From Pseudomonas sp. MUP55 (GTDB taxonomy: Bacteria > Pseudomonadota > Gammaproteobacteria > Pseudomonadales > Pseudomonadaceae), in assembly GCF_034043515.1 (NCBI RefSeq), contig NZ_CP138214.1, forward strand, positions 1,674,001 to 1,738,000: a stretch of 64,000 nt of DNA. The letters run 5' to 3'. The notes under the pieces are model-generated. The model was not told where the DNA came from. It saw nothing but the letters and a program-made list of their open reading frames with translations, and ran no database searches. The translations under genes were made by a program, and so were the position numbers. Below are positions 30,420 to 41,638 of the stretch, in pieces; position 1 is the stretch's first letter, and every line of letters begins with the position of its first letter.

Positions 30420-30664
30420 GGAGTTGGCCAGGCAGGCCGGTAAATTCATTCGAAGGCATTTGGGTTGCAGCTAGCCTAGCCGCCTATCCCTTTCTGTGCA
30501 GACTTTTTCCGCGCCTTTTACATTATTGATCCTGTGAATATTTGAATATTGACGGGCGGCGGGCTTATGGTCGGAGTTCTGAAATGACTGGAAAGTCGCG
30601 TTTTTCCTAGCCTTTGGAGCGATTGACAATTGCCCGGAATTGGATGAAGGTGGCGTACCCAAAT

Positions 30665-30691
30665 CAAACGGGCGTATGAAATGAGCGTTTG
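30665..30691. promoter_or_regulatory. Tandem PsrA-like operator upstream of fadBA
   Basis: Two sites of the form (G/C)AAAC-N4-GTTT(G/C) overlap by one base: CAAAC-GGGC-GTATG at 30665-30678 and GAAAT-GAGC-GTTTG at 30678-30691. Each matches 9 of 10 arm positions. The geometry is the same as in the perfect pair upstream of psrA. It lies 149 bp before the fadB ATG. Confidence 0.7.
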
Positions 30692-30840
30692 TCCTACAGG
30701 CGACTCTGACATAACCCCGACTATCGCACCGGCGGGTGTGCCTGGCGTATTGGCGTGAGCATTGATGCAGCTGTCAATGTCAAACCAGAGGCCAGCGTCC
30801 GGTGTGTACTGTTCAGCTTCCATATCGTGGAGATCAGTTG

Positions 30841-34193
<3,353 letters not shown>

Positions 34194-34212
34194 GCGTTGG
34201 GTTGACGGTAGC

Positions 34213-34242
34213 CGGGGCCCAGTGCCCCGGTTTTTGTTTTTT
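34213..34242 (+). terminator. Intrinsic terminator of fadBA
   Basis: CCGGGGC and GCCCCGG pair around a short loop and are followed by TTTTTGTTTTTT, 20 nt after the fadA stop. Confidence 0.88.
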
Positions 34243-34289
34243 GGAATTTTTAAATTTTTTTTCGACAAAATTTGTAGGGAGGTCAGAGC

Positions 34290-34526
34290 ATGAAAGTCGA
34301 ACCCGGGCTCTACCAACATTATAAGGGCCCGCAGTACCGCGTTTTCAGCGTGGCGCGGCACTCCGAAACCGAAGAAGAAGTGGTGTTCTATCAAGCACTG
34401 TATGGTGAATACGGCTTTTGGGTACGTCCCTTGAGCATGTTCCTGGAGTCCGTCGAAGTTGACGGCGAGCAGGTCCCGCGCTTTGCTTTGGTCCAGGCCG
34501 AACCCAGTCTTTTTAAAGGGCAATAA
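34290..34526 (+). CDS. DUF1653 family small protein
   Basis: A 78-residue single-domain protein with the DUF1653 pattern: LYQHYKGPQYRVF, then an acidic stretch (HSETEEEVVFYQALYG), then FWVRPLSMFLE. The fold is SH3-like in family descriptions, but no biochemical role is established. GGGAGGTCAGAGC precedes the ATG. It lies between the fadBA terminator and the topA promoter and so is probably transcribed on its own. Confidence 0.88.
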   Translation: MKVEPGLYQHYKGPQYRVFSVARHSETEEEVVFYQALYGEYGFWVRPLSMFLESVEVDGEQVPRFALVQAEPSLFKGQ

Positions 34527-34551
34527 CGGCAGGTCGCGCAGAATGCTGCGC

Positions 34552-34580
34552 TTGACCTCACCCGGTTGCCACTATATATA
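34552..34580 (+). promoter_or_regulatory. topA: Sigma-70 promoter of topA
   Basis: TTGACC at 34552-34557 and TATATA at 34575-34580 are 17 bp apart, 60 bp before the topA ATG. This is a close match to the housekeeping consensus. Confidence 0.65.
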
Positions 34581-34640
34581 GCGTTGCCGCGTCAGGCGCC
34601 AACTGCCTTTCACTTCTCGAATTCAGGAATTTTCCGATCC

Positions 34641-37262
34641 ATGGGCAAATCGCTGGTCATTGTGGAATCCCCGGCTAAGGCCAAGACCATCAACAAGTAC
34701 TTGGGCAACGAGTACGTGGTGAAGTCGAGTATCGGCCATATCCGAGACCTGCCCACCAGCGGTTCGGCTAGCGCCAGCAAGGAGCCTGCCGCCAAGCGCG
34801 GCAAGGCCGCCGCGGGCGAAGGTCCGGTGCTCACGCCCAAAGAGAAAGCGCGCAAGCAGCTGGTCTCGCGCATGGGTGTGGACCCGGATCATGGCTGGAA
34901 GGCCAAGTACGAAATCCTTCCGGGCAAGGAAAAGGTCATCGAAGAGCTGCGCCGGCTCGCCAAGGATGCTGACACCATCTATCTCGCAACCGACTTGGAC
35001 CGCGAAGGGGAAGCCATTGCCTGGCACCTGCGGGAAGCCATCGGCGGTGACGACAGCCGCTACAAGCGCGTGGTGTTCAACGAAATCACCAAGAAAGCCA
35101 TCCAGGAAGCCTTCTCCAAGCCGGGCGAGCTGGACATCGATCGCGTCAACGCCCAGCAGGCACGGCGTTTCCTCGATCGCGTGGTGGGTTATATGGTTTC
35201 GCCATTGCTGTGGGCCAAGATTGCCCGCGGCCTGTCTGCCGGCCGTGTGCAATCGGTAGCGGTCAAGCTGGTGGTGGAGCGTGAGCGTGAGATTCGTGCG
35301 TTCATCCCTGAAGAATATTGGGAAGTCCACGCCGACCTCGGCACCGCCAAGGGCGCCAATGTGCGCTTTGAAGTGGCCCGCGAAAAAGGCGAAGCCTTCA
35401 AGCCGCTGAACGAAGCCCAGGCCATGGCCGCGCTGGAGAAGCTCAAAGCCTCCAGCTACAGCATCGTCAAGCGCGAAGACAAACCGACCAGCAGCAAGCC
35501 GTCGGCGCCGTTCATCACCTCCACCCTGCAGCAGGCGGCGAGCAACCGCCTGGGTTTCGGTGTGAAGAAAACCATGATGATGGCCCAGCGTCTGTACGAA
35601 GCCGGCTACATCACTTATATGCGTACCGACTCCACCAACCTGTCGCAAGACGCGGTAGCGATGGCGCGCACCTATATTGAAAGCGAATTCGGCAAGAAGT
35701 ACCTGCCGGAGAAGCCTAACGTCTACAGCAGCAAGGAAGGCGCCCAGGAGGCTCACGAAGCGATTCGTCCTTCCGACGCCAACACCACGCCCGCCAAACT
35801 GAGCGGCATGGAACGCGACGCTGAGCGCCTCTACGAGCTGATCTGGCGCCAGTTCCTGGCCTGCCAGATGCTGCCGGCGCAATACCTGTCCACCACCGTG
35901 AGCGTTGCTGCTTCCGACTTCGAGCTGCGTGCCAAAGGTCGTATCCTCAAGTTCGACGGTTACACCCGCGTGATGCCGCAGATCGCCAAGCCGGGCGATG
36001 ATGATGTGCTGCCTGACATGGCCCAGGGCGACACGTTGAAGCTGATCAAGCTTGACCCGTCCCAGCACTTCACCAAGCCACCGGCGCGTTATTCGGAAGC
36101 CAGCCTGGTCAAGGAGATGGAAAAACGCGGTATCGGTCGTCCTTCGACCTACGCGGCGATCATCTCCACCATCCAGGACCGTGGCTACGTGGCGCTGCAC
36201 AACCGTCGTTTCTATTCGGAAAAGATGGGCGATATCGTCACTGAGCGGCTGTCCGAGAGTTTCTCCAACCTGATGGACTACGGCTTCACCGCCGGCATGG
36301 AAGAGAACCTCGATGACGTCGCCCACGGCGAGCGCGACTGGAAAAGTGTGCTGGACGAGTTCTACGGTGATTTCAAGAAAAAACTCGAAGTGGCCGAGAG
36401 CCCTGAGAGCGGCATGCGTGCCAACCAGCCGGTGATGACGGACATTCCCTGCACCACATGCGGCCGGCCGATGCAGATTCGTACGGCGTCTACCGGCGTG
36501 TTCCTGGGTTGCTCCGGTTACAGCCTGCCGCCTAAAGAGCGCTGCAAGGCCACCGTCAACCTGGTACCGGGTGATGAAATCGCCGCCGATGACGAGGGTG
36601 AATCCGAGTCGCTGGTATTGCGTGGCAAGCACCGCTGCCCGATCTGCAGCACGGCGATGGACGCCTACCTGTTGGACGAGAAGCACAAGCTGCATATCTG
36701 CGGTAACAACCCCGATTGCAATGGTTACGAGATCGAAGAGGGCACCTACCGCATCAAGGGCTACGAAGGTCCGAGCCTGGAGTGCGACAAGTGCGGCAGC
36801 GAGATGCAGCTCAAGACCGGCCGTTTCGGCAAGTTCTTTGGTTGCACCAACCCGACCTGCAAGAACACCCGCAAACTGCTCAAAAGCGGTGACGCAGCGC
36901 CGCCGAAGATGGACCCGGTGAAGATGCCCGAGCTCAAGTGCGAGAAGGTCAACGACACCTACATCCTGCGCGACGGTGCTTCGGGCCTGTTCCTGGCCGC
37001 CAGCCAGTTTCCGAAAAACCGCGAGACCCGTGCACCGCTGGTGATGGAGATCGTGCCGCACAAGGACGAGATCGATCCGAAGTACCACTTCCTGTGTGAA
37101 GCGCCGAAGAAGGACCCGGATGGTCGCCCAGCCGTGATCCGCTATAGCCGCAAAACCAAGGAGCAGTACGTGCAGACCGAAGTCGACGGCAAGCCTACCG
37201 GCTGGAAAGCGTTCTACGACGGTGGCAAGTGGAAGGTCGAGGACAAGCGCCAGGGCGCTTGA
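34641..37262 (+). CDS. topA: DNA topoisomerase I
   Basis: An 873-residue type IA topoisomerase that relaxes negative supercoils. It opens with the TOPRIM domain ([14 protein letters not shown]) and has the acidic [12 protein letters not shown] near residue 118. The active Tyr is in [13 protein letters not shown] near residue 326. Three C4 zinc-ribbon modules follow near residues 605-640, 663-690 and 713-740, starting CTTCGRP, CPICST and CDKCGSE. The ATG at 34641 begins [11 protein letters not shown], the family start. A REPIN follows the stop by 26 nt. Confidence 0.96.
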   Translation: MGKSLVIVESPAKAKTINKYLGNEYVVKSSIGHIRDLPTSGSASASKEPAAKRGKAAAGEGPVLTPKEKARKQLVSRMGVDPDHGWKAKYEILPGKEKVIEELRRLAKDADTIYLATDLDREGEAIAWHLREAIGGDDSRYKRVVFNEITKKAIQEAFSKPGELDIDRVNAQQARRFLDRVVGYMVSPLLWAKIARGLSAGRVQSVAVKLVVEREREIRAFIPEEYWEVHADLGTAKGANVRFEVAREKGEAFKPLNEAQAMAALEKLKASSYSIVKREDKPTSSKPSAPFITSTLQQAASNRLGFGVKKTMMMAQRLYEAGYITYMRTDSTNLSQDAVAMARTYIESEFGKKYLPEKPNVYSSKEGAQEAHEAIRPSDANTTPAKLSGMERDAERLYELIWRQFLACQMLPAQYLSTTVSVAASDFELRAKGRILKFDGYTRVMPQIAKPGDDDVLPDMAQGDTLKLIKLDPSQHFTKPPARYSEASLVKEMEKRGIGRPSTYAAIISTIQDRGYVALHNRRFYSEKMGDIVTERLSESFSNLMDYGFTAGMEENLDDVAHGERDWKSVLDEFYGDFKKKLEVAESPESGMRANQPVMTDIPCTTCGRPMQIRTASTGVFLGCSGYSLPPKERCKATVNLVPGDEIAADDEGESESLVLRGKHRCPICSTAMDAYLLDEKHKLHICGNNPDCNGYEIEEGTYRIKGYEGPSLECDKCGSEMQLKTGRFGKFFGCTNPTCKNTRKLLKSGDAAPPKMDPVKMPELKCEKVNDTYILRDGASGLFLAASQFPKNRETRAPLVMEIVPHKDEIDPKYHFLCEAPKKDPDGRPAVIRYSRKTKEQYVQTEVDGKPTGWKAFYDGGKWKVEDKRQGA

Positions 37263-37287
37263 TCCGCTACACGCGCTGACGTTCCAG

Positions 37288-37376
37288 TGTGGGAGGGGGC
37301 TTGCTCCCGATAGCGGCGTATCAGTCGGTGATGATATGACTGATACACCGCCATCGGGGGCAAGCCCCCTCCCACA
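37288..37376. repeat. REPIN A8
   Basis: Inverted REP pair between topA and the DUF6586-like gene; the left arm has TTGCTCCC instead of TTGCCCCC. Confidence 0.9.
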
Positions 37377-37470
37377 TTTGGATCTGCCTCATGGCACTTG
37401 CAGTCGGTTCGGCTGATCCGTGACACTGTTCAGCCAGCATCACGCCTAATTCGTTGTGGAGATTGCCGTC

Positions 37471-37992
37471 GTGGCCCACGAGCTCTATACCCGTACCAAC
37501 CAGAAAATCTACTTCGCGGGTTTGTCCCTGGAAGCCCTTGGTCGTGCCGAGGCGGGCAAGGAAATGAATGCCATCGCGCTGGTCCAGGCGGGGCGCGAAG
37601 CTGCTCTGTTCCACCTGTACGGCGCGTTGCTGGGGCTATGCCATGAAATCGCCGGGTTCTACCGCTTGCCCCAGGCCGGTTCGCCCCGCGCCGAAATGAT
37701 CATGACCCGGGAAGTGCTGGAAACCATGGCCATCCCGGAACTGGCCGAACTGGTGGAAATGGCCCAGAGCCCGGACAGTTGGGTAGCCCGCCTGCTCAAG
37801 GCGCATGCCGACATGTTCCAGCCGCCGCGCGTTCCTCATGTACCCAAAGGTGATGTGACACAGCCGCTGATCGTGGCGGTTGCGTTGGATGCGGATGAGC
37901 CCAAGCCTTTGAGCCGGGAAGAGCTGGAAAGCTGGCGCCAGGAGCTAAAAAAGCTGGCACTGCGCTTTCGTGAAGGCTTGAACGAGTGCTGA
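37471..37992 (+). CDS. DUF6586-like conserved hypothetical protein
   Basis: A soluble, mostly alpha-helical protein of 173 residues if the GTG at 37471 is used (VAHELYTRTNQKIYFAG) or 178 from the ATG at 37456. A GTGGAG lies ahead of the GTG, somewhat far. Regions include KEMNAIALVQAGREAALFHLYGAL and a C-terminal charged helix ELESWRQELKKLALRFREG. It lies in the conserved topA-sulA interval of Pseudomonas. Its function is unknown. Confidence 0.78.
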   Translation: MAHELYTRTNQKIYFAGLSLEALGRAEAGKEMNAIALVQAGREAALFHLYGALLGLCHEIAGFYRLPQAGSPRAEMIMTREVLETMAIPELAELVEMAQSPDSWVARLLKAHADMFQPPRVPHVPKGDVTQPLIVAVALDADEPKPLSREELESWRQELKKLALRFREGLNEC

Positions 37993-38018
37993 GCGGGCAA
38001 GCCTGCACGCCACAACAC

Positions 38019-38027
38019 TGATATAAT
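38019..38027 (+). promoter_or_regulatory. Extended -10 promoter for the 77-residue protein gene
   Basis: TGATATAAT is a perfect extended -10 element (TG-n-TATAAT), 28 bp before the ATG at 38056. No good -35 is needed or visible. Confidence 0.55.
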
Positions 38028-38055
38028 CTCGCGCTTTCGTGGAGAACAGACTTTT

Positions 38056-38289
38056 ATGCCAACGTCCTTTCTGGAAATTGTTGAACTGCCTGACGGCCGA
38101 ATCGAGCTGCGCCGGGCTGAGGACGAAGGTTCTCTGGTTATCCTGGACTTTTCCGAAGACGCAAAAGCGTTCCTGCAAGGCCAGCATGTGGAAGTGGCCA
38201 AAGCCATGTTGAGCGTTGGCGTGCAAATGGCAGGTCGCCTGGCTGAAGGCGAGCCTGAGAAGGAAGATGGGCCACGGATTCTTCACTGA
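38056..38289 (+). CDS. Conserved small hypothetical protein between topA and sulA
   Basis: A 77-residue protein, acidic at both ends, reading PTSFLEIVELPDGRIELRRA and ending EKEDGPRILH. It has no signal peptide or membrane segment. TGGAGAACAGACTTTT precedes the ATG and an extended -10 promoter lies upstream. I recall a gene of the same size at this place in other Pseudomonas, next to the SOS genes, but no function. It is convergent with sulA, with 23 bp between the stops. Confidence 0.78.
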   Translation: MPTSFLEIVELPDGRIELRRAEDEGSLVILDFSEDAKAFLQGQHVEVAKAMLSVGVQMAGRLAEGEPEKEDGPRILH

Positions 38290-38312
38290 GCCCTGTGTAA
38301 CCCGCTTATCTT

Positions 38313-38786
38313 TTATCCCAGTCGAATATTCAAGCTTTGTGCATCGCCTGTGTGTGCGGCGCTGATCAACTGCTGCTTGGCCGTTGCATTCAACGGGTTC
38401 AGCCAGCTCACTACCGTATGGCTACGGCCCAGGCGCAAGGCTTCGCAGGTCAATTGCTGGGCACTTTGCGCGCCCCGTGGCTGCAGCAACAGAATACGCT
38501 CACGGTTGAGGCCTGCATCCCGTAACCAGGCCTGTGTCAGGCTGGCGGGCGGGGCGATCAGCGTCAACCAGCGCGCGTCCTGCTCCTCGCTGAGTTCGCG
38601 CAGAATCGGCGCCAACAGGCTCAGGCAGCTCCCGGCAGCCCCACGCAACGACAATTCACTGAATACCTCGGGTTCGCAGCTCCAGGGAGCTTCGACCGTT
38701 TCCTTGAGGATGGGCGCAAGGGGTTGAGCCATGAAGGCCTCGAACAGCGACAGTTGTGTGTGTTGTGGGGTGTGCACGAGCTGCAT
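38313..38786 (-). CDS. sulA: SOS-induced cell division inhibitor SulA
   Basis: A 157-residue protein of the SulA family, which binds FtsZ and blocks septation during DNA damage. The RecA-like core includes LLQPRGAQSAQQLTCEALRLGRSHTVVSWL, typical of SulA/ImuA relatives. The start is the ATG at 38786 after AAAGGAGACATC; an earlier ATG at 38819 lies inside lexA's end. It follows lexA by 10 nt, so the tandem SOS boxes ahead of lexA should drive both. Confidence 0.85.
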   Translation of the reverse strand: MQLVHTPQHTQLSLFEAFMAQPLAPILKETVEAPWSCEPEVFSELSLRGAAGSCLSLLAPILRELSEEQDARWLTLIAPPASLTQAWLRDAGLNRERILLLQPRGAQSAQQLTCEALRLGRSHTVVSWLNPLNATAKQQLISAAHTGDAQSLNIRLG

Positions 38787-38796
38787 GATGTCTCCT

Positions 38797-39405
38797 TTAG
38801 CGGCGAATAACGCCGACACTCAAGCCTTCGATCACCAGGTCCTGGTCTTTCAGGTTCACTTCAATCGGCGCGAACTCCGGGTTTTCCGCCATGAGCCAGA
38901 CCTTGCTGCCTTCACGCTTGAAGCGCTTGACGGTGACTTCATCACCGATCCGTGCCACCACGATCTGGCCGTTACGGGCTTCACGAGTGGTGTGTACGGC
39001 CAGCAGGTCACCGTCGAAGATGCCCACGTCCTTCATGCTCATGCCATGCACCCGCAACAGGTAGTCGGCGCGCGGATGAAAGAAGGTCGGGTTGATGTTG
39101 CAGGACTCTTCGACATGCTGTTGCGCCAGGATCGGCGCACCGGCGGCCACTCGACCGATGATCGGCAGTGTCGATTCGTCGGCCTTGGCTTCGAAGCCAG
39201 GGATACGAATGCCGCGTGAAGCACCGGGGGTCATCTCGATCGCGCCTTTGCGAGCGAGGGCCTTGAGGTGCTCTTCGGCAGCGTTGGGAGACTTGAAACC
39301 CAGTTCCTGCGCAATTTCGGCGCGTGTCGGTGGGTAACCATTGTCATCAAGACAGCGCTTGATAAACCCCAGAATCTCAGCTTGGCGTGGCGTCAGTTTT
39401 AGCAT
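38797..39405 (-). CDS. lexA: LexA repressor
   Basis: A 202-residue SOS repressor and self-cleaving serine protease. The N-terminal winged helix-turn-helix ([22 protein letters not shown]) covers residues ~27-48. The cleavage site Ala-Gly is in RVAAGAPI near residue 84. The catalytic Ser is in HGMSMKD near 120 and the Lys in EVTVKRFK near 157. Two SOS boxes directly upstream indicate autoregulation. Confidence 0.96.
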   Translation of the reverse strand: MLKLTPRQAEILGFIKRCLDDNGYPPTRAEIAQELGFKSPNAAEEHLKALARKGAIEMTPGASRGIRIPGFEAKADESTLPIIGRVAAGAPILAQQHVEESCNINPTFFHPRADYLLRVHGMSMKDVGIFDGDLLAVHTTREARNGQIVVARIGDEVTVKRFKREGSKVWLMAENPEFAPIEVNLKDQDLVIEGLSVGVIRR

Positions 39406-39415
39406 GTTGATCGCT

Positions 39416-39450
39416 CTGGCTTTTTATACAGTGACTGGGATTATATACAG
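39416..39450 (-). promoter_or_regulatory. Two tandem LexA (SOS) boxes for lexA-sulA
   Basis: On the minus strand the boxes read CTGTATATAATCCCAG (39450-39435) and CTGTATAAAAAGCCAG (39431-39416). Both fit CTG-N10-CAG with the AT-rich centre of the LexA consensus, 3 bp apart. The nearer one ends 11 bp before the lexA ATG. Confidence 0.88.
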
Positions 39451-39609
39451 TGAACGGCGCTTGGCAATCATCCTTTTGTGCGGCCCCGCTGGACGGTCAT
39501 TCATCACCTGTACTACAAGGCACGGATAGCGCTGCCTACAGACCGAGCCGGATGTGATTAAATAGCGACGAAATAGATGACTGACCGGCCGGAAAACGAA
39601 CCCGCAGGC

Positions 39610-39638
39610 TTGACAAGACATACCCTGAAACGTATGTT
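39610..39638 (+). promoter_or_regulatory. psrA: Sigma-70 promoter of psrA
   Basis: TTGACA at 39610-39615 and TATGTT at 39633-39638, 17 bp apart. The -10 element lies inside the first PsrA palindrome, so repressor binding would block polymerase directly. Confidence 0.7.
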
Positions 39639-39653
39639 TCAAACAAGTGTTTG
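39627..39653. promoter_or_regulatory. Tandem PsrA operator at psrA
   Basis: Two perfect sites, GAAAC-GTAT-GTTTC at 39627-39640 and CAAAC-AAGT-GTTTG at 39640-39653, share base 39640. Both match the known PsrA motif (G/C)AAAC-N2-4-GTTT(G/C). The pair ends 15 bp before the psrA ATG. Confidence 0.88.
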
Positions 39654-39668
39654 TCAGGCGGAGTAGCC

Positions 39669-40376
39669 ATGGCCCAGTCGGAAACCGTTGAACGCATTCT
39701 CGATGCTGCCGAGCAATTGTTCGCGGAAAAAGGATTTGCTGAAACTTCATTGCGGCTGATCACCAGCAAGGCCGGGGTCAACCTCGCCGCCGTGAACTAC
39801 CATTTCGGCTCGAAAAAAGCCCTGATCCAGGCGGTGTTCTCGCGCTTCCTGGGACCGTTCTGTGCCAGCCTCGATCGCGAGCTGGAGCGTCGCCAGGCCA
39901 AGGCCGACAACAAGCCAAGCCTGGAAGAGCTGCTGGAAATCCTGGTTGAGCAAGCCCTGGTGGTGCAGCCACGCAGCGGCAACGACCTGTCTATCTTCAT
40001 GCGCCTTTTGGGCTTGGCGTTCAGCCAGAGCCAGGGCCACCTGCGCCGCTACCTGGAAGACATGTACGGCAAGGTGTTTCGTCGCTATATGCTGCTGGTC
40101 AATGAAGCCGCCCCGCGTATCCCGCCGATCGAACTGTTCTGGCGCGTGCACTTCATGCTCGGCGCTGCGGCTTTCAGCATGTCCGGGATCAAGGCGCTGC
40201 GTGCAATTGCCGAGACCGATTTCGGCGTCAACACCTCCATCGAGCAGGTGATGCGCCTGATGGTGCCGTTCCTCGCCGCGGGCATGCGCGCCGAAACCGG
40301 CGTGACCGACCAGGCCATGGCCGTCGCCCAATTGCGCCCGCGCAGCAAATCCACACCCGCCCTCGCCAAGGTTTGA
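39669..40376 (+). CDS. psrA: TetR family fatty-acid-responsive regulator PsrA
   Basis: A 235-residue TetR-type regulator. The DNA-binding domain is residues ~1-55 (ETVERILDAAEQLFAEKGF ... NYHFGSKKAL), followed by an all-helical ligand domain. In Pseudomonas PsrA represses fadBA and itself, activates rpoS and is released by long-chain fatty acyl ligands. The identification rests on the N-terminal sequence, its place between lexA and nagZ, and the perfect PsrA operators in its own promoter. The ATG at 39669 has GGAG five bases upstream. Confidence 0.93.
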   Translation: MAQSETVERILDAAEQLFAEKGFAETSLRLITSKAGVNLAAVNYHFGSKKALIQAVFSRFLGPFCASLDRELERRQAKADNKPSLEELLEILVEQALVVQPRSGNDLSIFMRLLGLAFSQSQGHLRRYLEDMYGKVFRRYMLLVNEAAPRIPPIELFWRVHFMLGAAAFSMSGIKALRAIAETDFGVNTSIEQVMRLMVPFLAAGMRAETGVTDQAMAVAQLRPRSKSTPALAKV

Positions 40377-40442
40377 CCGCAGCGGGTGTGCGCGGCCGCT
40401 TGCATCCGCTAAGCTAGCCGCCATGTCGATTTCAGCTATTTA

Positions 40443-40492
40443 CGTGCAACCCCTCCTGCTTACCGGAACCGGTAGGGGTGATGGGTTGCGCG
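40443..40492 (+). promoter_or_regulatory. Long stem-loop in the nagZ leader
   Basis: CGTGCAACCC (40443-40452) and GGGTTGCGCG (40483-40492) can form a 10-bp stem including one G-T pair, enclosing a second hairpin around TACCGGAACCGGTA. No T run follows, so it is not a standard terminator. It ends 19 bp before the nagZ ATG. Confidence 0.45.
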
Positions 40493-40511
40493 CGTTATTT
40501 AAGGAAGGTTT

Positions 40512-41522
40512 ATGACTGCTGCCCTGCAAGGTTCTTTGATGGTCGACGTGGCGGGTACCTGGCTGACGGCCGAGGATCGCCATCTGTTGCGCCAACCGGA
40601 AGTGGGCGGCTTGATCATTTTCGCGCGCAATATCGAGCATCCGCGCCAGGTCCGCGAGTTGAGCGCGGCGATTCGCGCGGTGCGCCCGGACCTGCTGCTG
40701 GCGGTCGACCAGGAAGGCGGCCGCGTGCAGCGCCTGCGCCAAGGCTTCGTGCGCTTGCCGGCCATGCGCGCGCTGGCCGATAACCCCAATGCCGAATACC
40801 TGGCCGAACAATGTGGCTGGGTCATGGCCACTGAAGTGTTGGCCGTGGGCCTGGACCTCAGCTTCGCCCCAGTGCTGGACCTGGATTACCAGCGCAGCGC
40901 CGTGGTCGGCACCCGTTCGTTCGAAGGCGACCCCGAGCGCGCTGCCGTGCTTGCCGGTGCCTTTATTCGCGGCATGAACAGCGCCGGCATGGCCGCCACC
41001 GGCAAGCACTTCCCTGGTCACGGTTGGGCTGAAGCCGACTCCCATGTCGCAATTCCCAACGACGAGCGCAGCCTGGAACAGATTCGCGCCAACGACCTCG
41101 TACCCTTCGCTCGCCTGAGCAAGCAATTGGCCGCCGTGATGCCGGCCCATGTCATCTATCCGCAAGTCGATGCCCAGCCGGCAGGCTTCTCACGCCGCTG
41201 GTTGCAGGACATCCTGCGCGGCGAATTGCAGTTCGACGGGGTGATTTTCAGTGATGACCTGTCCATGGCCGGTGCCCACGTGGTGGGTGATGCCGCCAGC
41301 CGTATCGAAGCTGCGCTGACGGCGGGCTGCGACATGGGGCTGGTATGCAACGATCGTGCGGCTGCCGAGCTGGCCCTGAGTGCGGCGCAGCGGATGAAGG
41401 TCAAGCCTTCGGCGCGGATTGCGCGCATGCGCGGGCAGGCTATTGCCTCGACGGAATACAAACAGGATCCACGTTGGCTGACAGCGCTTGGAGCGTTGCG
41501 GGATGCTCAACTGATCGAATAA
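40512..41522 (+). CDS. nagZ: Beta-N-acetylglucosaminidase NagZ
   Basis: A 336-residue cytoplasmic glycoside hydrolase family 3 enzyme of peptidoglycan recycling. It removes GlcNAc from 1,6-anhydro-muropeptides and so feeds the AmpR signal for beta-lactamase. The family motif KHFPGHG with its general-acid His loop lies near residue 163, and the nucleophile Asp is in VIFSDDLSMAGAH near residue 245. The ATG follows AAGGAAGGTTT. In P. aeruginosa the next gene is a nucleoside phosphorylase; here an SNF2 helicase follows. Confidence 0.93.
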   Translation: MTAALQGSLMVDVAGTWLTAEDRHLLRQPEVGGLIIFARNIEHPRQVRELSAAIRAVRPDLLLAVDQEGGRVQRLRQGFVRLPAMRALADNPNAEYLAEQCGWVMATEVLAVGLDLSFAPVLDLDYQRSAVVGTRSFEGDPERAAVLAGAFIRGMNSAGMAATGKHFPGHGWAEADSHVAIPNDERSLEQIRANDLVPFARLSKQLAAVMPAHVIYPQVDAQPAGFSRRWLQDILRGELQFDGVIFSDDLSMAGAHVVGDAASRIEAALTAGCDMGLVCNDRAAAELALSAAQRMKVKPSARIARMRGQAIASTEYKQDPRWLTALGALRDAQLIE

Positions 41523-41638
41523 GTATTGTTGAACGCTTGGTGTAGGAAACATCCGAATAAGGCTGTAGCTATCTCTTGCGGTAGTGTCAGAGTTGTCCTG
41601 CTTAAGTCCCATTGCTGGTGGCTGTAGAGTTCAGTTTC

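Larger units (their letters stand above)
30381..30840. other. Long non-coding region upstream of fadB
   Basis: These 460 bp hold no convincing protein gene. They contain a minus-strand terminator-like hairpin (30391-30419), a pair of 8-bp direct repeats TGAATATT near 30534-30549 and a tandem PsrA-like operator (30665-30691). The interval is unusually long for this gene-dense region and is less GC-rich than the coding sequence around it. Confidence 0.6.

Noticed and set aside
30623..30651. TTGACA upstream of fadB as a -35 element
   Set aside because: No acceptable -10 sequence lies 15-19 bp downstream.
30471..30823. Small minus-strand open frames of 63 and 101 codons upstream of fadB
   Set aside because: No ribosome site or recognisable protein features, and they cross the operator region; a non-coding transcript is the better reading if anything is expressed.
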